DNA of 8,868 nucleotides, from contig CADBQV010000037.1 of assembly GCA_902796895.1 (NCBI GenBank), positions 1-8,868 of the forward strand. The letters run 5' to 3'. This DNA is from an uncultured Erysipelotrichaceae bacterium (GTDB lineage Bacteria; Bacillota_I; Bacilli_A; Acholeplasmatales; Anaeroplasmataceae). The notes below the pieces were generated by a model. That model did no database searches and was not told the DNA's origin. It saw only the letters and a program-made list of their open reading frames with translations. Numbering within the stretch: position 1 is the first letter of the stretch; every line of letters starts with the position of its first letter. This document shows, one piece after another, positions 6,276 through 8,868 of the stretch. Position numbers and translations under genes: made by a program.

Positions 6276-6815
6276 ATTAACAAGCAAAAGAAAAATGGAG
6301 ATGCATTAGTAAATGATGATATCCGTTCAAAAGAAATGCTAGTTATCACTGATTCTGGTGAGAAACTAGGTGTATTACCACGTAATAAGGCCCTACAAGA
6401 AGCAGAAAATCGTGGCTTGGATTTAGTTTTAGTTTCACCGGATTCTAATCCGCCAGTTGCCAAATTAATGGATTATTCTCGTTTCCGCTTCGAGCAACAA
6501 AAGAAAGCAAAGGAAATGAAGAAAAAACAAAAAATAGTAGTTGTTCAAGAAATTCAATTATCAACTACTATTGAAAAGCATGACTTTGAAACAAAAATGA
6601 AAAAGGCAAGAACAATTTTATTAGATAAAGGAAATAAAGTTAAAGTAACTTTAAGATTCTATGGTCGTATGATTGTTCATCAAGACTTAGGTATTGATGT
6701 TGTTAATAGATTTGTTGAAGGTCTTGCAGATTGTTCTACTGTTGAGTCACCAGTAAAACTTGATGGTAAAACATTATTCGCAGTAATTGCGCCAAAAATA
6801 GAAAAGAAACAATAA
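6276..6815 (+). CDS. infC: Translation initiation factor IF-3, AUU start
   Basis: IF-3 binds the 30S subunit, prevents premature 50S joining and checks the initiator tRNA and start codon. The 179-residue product has the family N-domain (VNDDIRSKEMLVIT, then GEKLGVLPRNKAL), the linker SNPPVAKLMDYSRFRFEQQKK (from about residue 57) and the C-domain (KEIQL-like QEIQLSTTIEKHDF, then KVTLRFYGR and P-KLDGKTLFAVIAP). The start is ATT at 6276, 7 bases after the GGAGGTG ribosome binding site (6262-6268); no ATG, GTG or TTG lies at a usable distance, and an upstream in-frame GTG at 6105 falls before the transcription start. AUU starts are well known for infC and let IF-3 repress its own translation. It leads an operon with rpmI and rplT. 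Confidence 0.95.
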   Translation: MNKQKKNGDALVNDDIRSKEMLVITDSGEKLGVLPRNKALQEAENRGLDLVLVSPDSNPPVAKLMDYSRFRFEQQKKAKEMKKKQKIVVVQEIQLSTTIEKHDFETKMKKARTILLDKGNKVKVTLRFYGRMIVHQDLGIDVVNRFVEGLADCSTVESPVKLDGKTLFAVIAPKIEKKQ

Positions 6816-6828
6816 GGAGAAGGATATT

Positions 6829-7029
6829 ATGCCAAAAGCAAAAACACACAGTGGTTTAAAGAAAAGAATTAAAATCACAGGTACAGGTAAAATTAAACGT
6901 GGTCATGCATATACAGGCCATTTAAAGACTAATAAGACTCATAAGGAAAACAAAAACCTTTCTAAGAGTGCATTAGTACATGAAACAGATGAAAAGCGTA
7001 TTAAACAATTAATCGCTAATATGAAGTAA
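6829..7029 (+). CDS. rpmI: 50S ribosomal protein L35
   Basis: L35 is a small basic protein of the large ribosomal subunit. The 66-residue product is normal in length and begins with the family-typical PKAKTHSGLKKRIKITGTGKIKR, divided here as PKAKTHSG, KKRIK and GTGKIKRGHA. An AAGGAGAAGG ribosome binding site precedes the ATG by about 5 bases. It lies 13 bases after infC and 18 before rplT in the conserved infC-rpmI-rplT order, so it shares the attenuator control of the leader at 6120-6275. Confidence 0.97.
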   Translation: MPKAKTHSGLKKRIKITGTGKIKRGHAYTGHLKTNKTHKENKNLSKSALVHETDEKRIKQLIANMK

Positions 7030-7047
7030 TAATAGGAGGATAAGATT

Positions 7048-7659
7048 ATGCCAAGAGTTAAAGGTGGATACACTACAAGAAGAAGACGTAAAGCCGTATT
7101 AAAATTAGCTAAGGGCTACTATGGTTCTAAGCATACATTATATAGAACAGCTAAACAACAAGTAATGAAATCATTAGTATATGCTTTCAGAGATAGAAAA
7201 GCACGTAAGAGAGATTTCAGAAGATTATGGATTCAAAGAATCAATGCTGCTTGCCAATTAAATGATATCAAATATTCAAGATTCATTAATGGTTTAGCAA
7301 TGGCTAATGTTGAAATCAACAGAAAGATGTTAGCTGAAATGGCTGTAAATGATCCTGAAGGATTCAAAAACTTAGTTGAGGTTGCTAAAAAATCATTAGA
7401 AAACCCAGTTAAGAAAGAAAAAGAAAACGTAGTTGTTTTAACTAAAGAATCTAAAGCTTCAAAAGCTGCAAATAAAGTAGAAGTTAAAGAAGAAGTTAAG
7501 GCTGAAGAAAAGCCAGCTAAGAAAACTGCTGCAAAGAAAACTACTACTAAGAAGGCTGAAGCAACTGAAGAAAAACCAGCTGCAAAAAAGACTACAGCTA
7601 AGAAAACTACAACAGCTAAAAAGACTACAACTAAAAAAGCAGAAGCTAAAGCTGAATAA
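7048..7659 (+). CDS. rplT: 50S ribosomal protein L20 with a long basic C-terminal tail
   Basis: L20 is an early 23S rRNA-binding assembly protein and, in Bacillus, the repressor of its own operon. Residues 1-117 are a complete L20: [20 protein letters not shown], the [15 protein letters not shown] region, the [20 protein letters not shown] block and the C-domain [13 protein letters not shown], ending near VEVAKKSLE. Family members normally stop here at about 117-120 residues. This protein continues to 203: a linker to about 152 followed by a low-complexity segment (153-203) of Lys, Ala, Thr and Glu with repeated AKK-TT units, similar in composition to histone H1-like tails. The reading frame is uninterrupted and a strong terminator follows within 10 bases of the stop, so the tail is not an annotation artefact. 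AGGAGGA gives a strong ribosome binding site. The role of the tail is unknown. Confidence 0.96.
   Translation: MPRVKGGYTTRRRRKAVLKLAKGYYGSKHTLYRTAKQQVMKSLVYAFRDRKARKRDFRRLWIQRINAACQLNDIKYSRFINGLAMANVEINRKMLAEMAVNDPEGFKNLVEVAKKSLENPVKKEKENVVVLTKESKASKAANKVEVKEEVKAEEKPAKKTAAKKTTTKKAEATEEKPAAKKTTAKKTTTAKKTTTKKAEAKAE
7504..7656 (+). repeat. Degenerate Lys-Ala-Thr repeats coding the L20 tail
   Basis: Residues 153-203 of L20 are built from imperfect copies of short units ([20 protein letters not shown]) written with AAA/AAG, GCT/GCA and ACT/ACA codons. The DNA is therefore a purine-rich imperfect repeat likely to change length by slippage between strains. Confidence 0.75.
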
Positions 7660-7667
7660 TTAAAATG

Positions 7668-7702
7668 AATGAAAAAGTATTATTTACTTTTTCATTTTTT
7701 TT
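7668..7702 (+). terminator. Rho-independent terminator after rplT
   Basis: A perfect 12-bp stem (AATGAAAAAGTA at 7668-7679 with TACTTTTTCATT at 7685-7696), a 5-base loop and a T run to 7702. It closes the infC-rpmI-rplT operon. Confidence 0.9.
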
Positions 7703-7711
7703 ATTTATAAT
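7683..7711 (+). promoter_or_regulatory. Possible promoter for the small membrane protein gene, inside the rplT terminator
   Basis: A perfect TATAAT (7706-7711) lies 17 bases after TTTACT (7683-7688), which is within the 3' arm of the preceding terminator. The predicted start near 7718 is just before the ribosome binding site of the gene at 7735. The -10 is perfect, the -35 matches four of six consensus bases. Confidence 0.5.
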
Positions 7712-7734
7712 AAGAATGTTTAAGAGGTATTATT

Positions 7735-8121
7735 ATGTCAGGTAATCAAAATAAAAAAATAAATAATCAAGAAAAGAATGAAGCTAGAAGAAAATTAAAT
7801 GAAAGATTAGCTTTAGAAGCTAAACAAAAAAGAGTATATAAAGCAATTATAGGTATTTCTGCATTATTATCATTTTCTTTAGTTTTAGAATATTTTATTG
7901 AATATATGGCAAATGGTGAATCAGGTGACAATCTAAGCTTTTTCGCTAAGCATTTTGTCTTTGGACCTGCCCTTATTTTAATAGGCGTTGTAGCTTTATT
8001 TTTACCGATGATTGCTAGAAATAAATATAATGAATCAAAAGGTGATAACCTTATGATTATTGTTGCTATGTTATTATTTTTACTTGGCATTGGTACATTT
8101 ATAGTTCAATTTATTATGTAA
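7735..8121 (+). CDS. Small three-helix membrane protein of unknown function
   Basis: I do not recognise this 128-residue protein. The first 33 residues are highly charged and probably helical (Asn/Lys/Glu/Arg-rich, cytoplasmic). Three hydrophobic helices follow at about 35-56, 74-95 and 105-127, separated by an acidic loop (YMANGESGDN) and a basic loop (ARNKYNESKGDN); the basic loop suggests an inside position. An AGAGG ribosome binding site lies 7 bases before the ATG. It stands alone, with a candidate promoter upstream and a terminator directly after the stop. There are no cysteines or obvious catalytic motifs. It could be a general envelope protein of this lineage; no function can be assigned. 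An overlapping open frame on the opposite strand has no ribosome binding site and is disregarded. Confidence 0.85.
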   Translation: MSGNQNKKINNQEKNEARRKLNERLALEAKQKRVYKAIIGISALLSFSLVLEYFIEYMANGESGDNLSFFAKHFVFGPALILIGVVALFLPMIARNKYNESKGDNLMIIVAMLLFLLGIGTFIVQFIM

Positions 8122-8126
8122 AAAAT

Positions 8127-8152
8127 ATCCGAAAAATTTCGGATTTTTTTTA
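8127..8152 (+). terminator. Rho-independent terminator after the small membrane protein gene
   Basis: ATCCGAAA (8127-8134) pairs with TTTCGGAT (8137-8144), with the innermost pairs probably open to form the loop, followed by eight or more T. It ends the unit of the gene at 7735-8121 and isolates the downstream RNA gene. Confidence 0.88.
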
Positions 8153-8169
8153 ATTTTAATATGATTATA

Positions 8170-8198
8170 TTGAAAATATATTATATAAACATTATAAT
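8170..8198 (+). promoter_or_regulatory. Strong promoter of the structured RNA gene
   Basis: TTGAAA (8170-8175), a 17-base spacer and a perfect TATAAT (8193-8198). No reading frame with a ribosome binding site follows; the predicted start near 8204 is at the base of a long closing helix. Confidence 0.82.
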
Positions 8199-8203
8199 AT
8201 AAG

Positions 8204-8380
8204 TACTAGGAAGAAGGCAGTGGAGCTCAAATTATATTTAAGGAAGCTGAGAGACATTATGTGCTGGATACCTTTAATTTAGGGACCCTAATTAATGCTA
8301 AAAAGAGGCTTCCACAGTGAAGCTTAGGTTCTTCACGACCTTCCTAGGAATATATTTAAAGTGGGTTACCACTTTTTTAT
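8204..8380 (+). ncRNA. Free-standing structured small RNA, about 177 nt (6S RNA is one candidate)
   Basis: This stretch has its own promoter and terminator, no credible gene, and much higher G+C than the surrounding intergenic DNA. It folds by eye: an 8-bp closing helix (CTAGGAAG 8206-8213 with CTTCCTAG 8340-8347); an internal junction; a second helix GTGGA-GCTC (8220-8228) with 8305-8315 containing bulges; a perfect 6-bp hairpin on the 3' side of the junction (GTGAAG 8317-8322 with CTTCAC 8331-8336, 8-base loop); and an apical hairpin at 8274-8295 (nine pairs, one bulge, GAC loop). A rod with a large internal bubble carrying a small 3'-side hairpin and a length near 180 nt recalls 6S RNA, the RNA polymerase-binding regulator. 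However, the closing helix is short and I cannot match conserved 6S sequence. It lacks the SRP RNA GGAAG-type apical signature seen as GGTCCGGAAGG, and is too short for RNase P RNA or tmRNA. Confidence 0.72.
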
Positions 8381-8386
8381 TTTTTA
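8358..8386 (+). terminator. Rho-independent terminator of the structured RNA gene
   Basis: AAAGTGG (8358-8364) and CCACTTT (8369-8375) with a GTTA loop, then a T-rich run to 8386 with one A interruption. It follows the closing helix by 10 bases and would give the RNA a defined 3' end near 8380. Confidence 0.87.
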
Positions 8387-8391
8387 TTTCC

Positions 8392-8420
8392 TTGTTTTTA
8401 TATATTTATTTTGTTATAAT
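8392..8420 (+). promoter_or_regulatory. Extended -10 promoter of the DEAD-box helicase gene
   Basis: TTGTTT (8392-8397), a 17-base spacer and TATAAT (8415-8420) preceded by TGT, which makes an extended -10. It sits directly after the RNA gene terminator, showing that the helicase does not need read-through from the RNA gene. Confidence 0.75.
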
Positions 8421-8448
8421 AAGTCGTTATAAATTTGGAGAATAAATA

Positions 8449-8868
8449 ATGAATAATTTTAGTAATTTAAAAATAAATAATGATTTATTAAAATCATTAG
8501 AAAAACTTAATATATTAGAACCTACACCAATACAAGAAAAATCTATACCTTTATTATTAGAAGGCAATGATGTTATTGGTCAAGCTCAAACAGGTACAGG
8601 TAAGACATTTTCATATGCAATACCTCTAATTCAAAAATTAGATGTTGAATCTAATTTTATAGAATCACTTGTAATACTTCCTACAAGAGAATTATCAATA
8701 CAAGTATCTAATGAAATTAAAAAATTAATAATTGATAATAAAAAAATAAGACTTGCGACAATTTATGGTGGCCAATCATATGAATTACAATTTAAGCAAT
8801 TAAATAAAATGCCTCAAATTGTAATTGGAACTCCAGGAAGAATCATTGATTTGATGGAAAAAGGAAAA
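8449..8868 (+). CDS. DEAD-box RNA helicase, N-terminal part (3' end outside window)
   Basis: DEAD-box helicases unwind short RNA duplexes using ATP, in bacteria mostly in ribosome assembly, RNA decay and cold adaptation. The first 140 codons are present with no stop before the window end. The ATG at 8449 follows a TTTGGAG ribosome binding site by 8 bases. Visible motifs of RecA domain 1 are the Q motif (PTPIQ, 25-29), motif I AQTGTGKT (46-53), motif Ia PTRELS (78-83), the GG pair (107-108) and motif Ib TPGR (128-131); the DEAD motif itself lies beyond the end. The short N-terminus before the Q motif resembles CshA/CshB/DeaD types, but the subgroup depends on the missing C-terminus, so no symbol is given. 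Isoleucine is often ATA, unlike the highly expressed ribosomal genes nearby. Confidence 0.96.
   Translation, partial: MNNFSNLKINNDLLKSLEKLNILEPTPIQEKSIPLLLEGNDVIGQAQTGTGKTFSYAIPLIQKLDVESNFIESLVILPTRELSIQVSNEIKKLIIDNKKIRLATIYGGQSYELQFKQLNKMPQIVIGTPGRIIDLMEKGK

Noticed and set aside
8237..8300. CTGAGA at 8247-8252 recalls the TPP riboswitch, and a short frame ATG TGC TGG ATA CCT TTA ATT TAG (8259-8282) recalls an attenuator leader peptide.
   Set aside because: The other conserved TPP elements are absent, and the downstream gene has its own promoter after the terminator. The 7-codon frame lies inside paired regions, with only a purine run upstream, so it is probably chance.
8204..8386. T-box or other amino-acid-sensing leader upstream of the helicase.
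   Set aside because: There is no T-box AGGGTGG-ACCGCG element before the terminator, and a helicase is not a usual T-box target.
1..8868. CRISPR arrays, insertion sequences, tRNA or rRNA genes.
   Set aside because: I saw no regular direct repeats with spacers, no transposase, and no tRNA-like cloverleaf or rRNA sequence.

Overview
The window comes from a very AT-rich bacterium that uses the standard genetic code. TGA acts as a stop (infB ends in TGA inside an ATGA overlap) and tryptophan is TGG, which argues against mycoplasma code 4. Gene content and order (infB-rbfA; infC-rpmI-rplT behind an L20-type attenuator), AGGAGG-type ribosome binding sites, sigma-A-like promoters with 17-base spacers and U-tailed terminators point to a low-GC Gram-positive lineage (Bacillota, or a walled-code Mycoplasmatota/Acholeplasma/RF39/Erysipelotrichia-like group). 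The exact taxon cannot be read from the sequence. All genes are on the + strand.

Layout. (1) 3-1682: end of a translation-factor operon: C-terminal part of infB, rbfA, and an Mrp/NBP35-type iron-sulfur P-loop ATPase, closed by a strong terminator. (2) 1739-4538: four tightly overlapping, very AT-rich genes: a secreted beta-rich protein, a single-pass membrane-anchored protein, a small ABC ATPase and a six-helix ABC-2-like permease. I do not recognise the first two genes, and this is the best candidate for an undescribed system in the window. (3) 4582-6021: mgtE magnesium channel/transporter with its own extended -10 promoter. (4) 6085-7702: the infC-rpmI-rplT operon, with a consensus promoter, an attenuator leader whose antiterminator and terminator exclude one another, an AUU start codon for infC, and an L20 protein carrying an unusual ~86-residue Lys/Ala/Thr/Glu-rich tail. 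(5) 7735-8152: a small three-helix membrane protein with a terminator. (6) 8170-8386: a free-standing structured RNA gene of about 177 nt with its own near-consensus promoter and terminator; a 6S-like shape is possible but unproven. (7) 8392-8868: promoter and first 140 codons of a DEAD-box RNA helicase, cut by the window end.

Taken together, the flanks are core translation and ribosome-assembly functions (IF2, RbfA, IF3, L35, L20, DEAD-box helicase) plus Fe-S and Mg2+ homeostasis. The secreted-protein/ABC module sits between them as an accessory insertion bounded by a terminator upstream and a new promoter downstream. L20 would be expected to feed back on its own operon through the infC leader.
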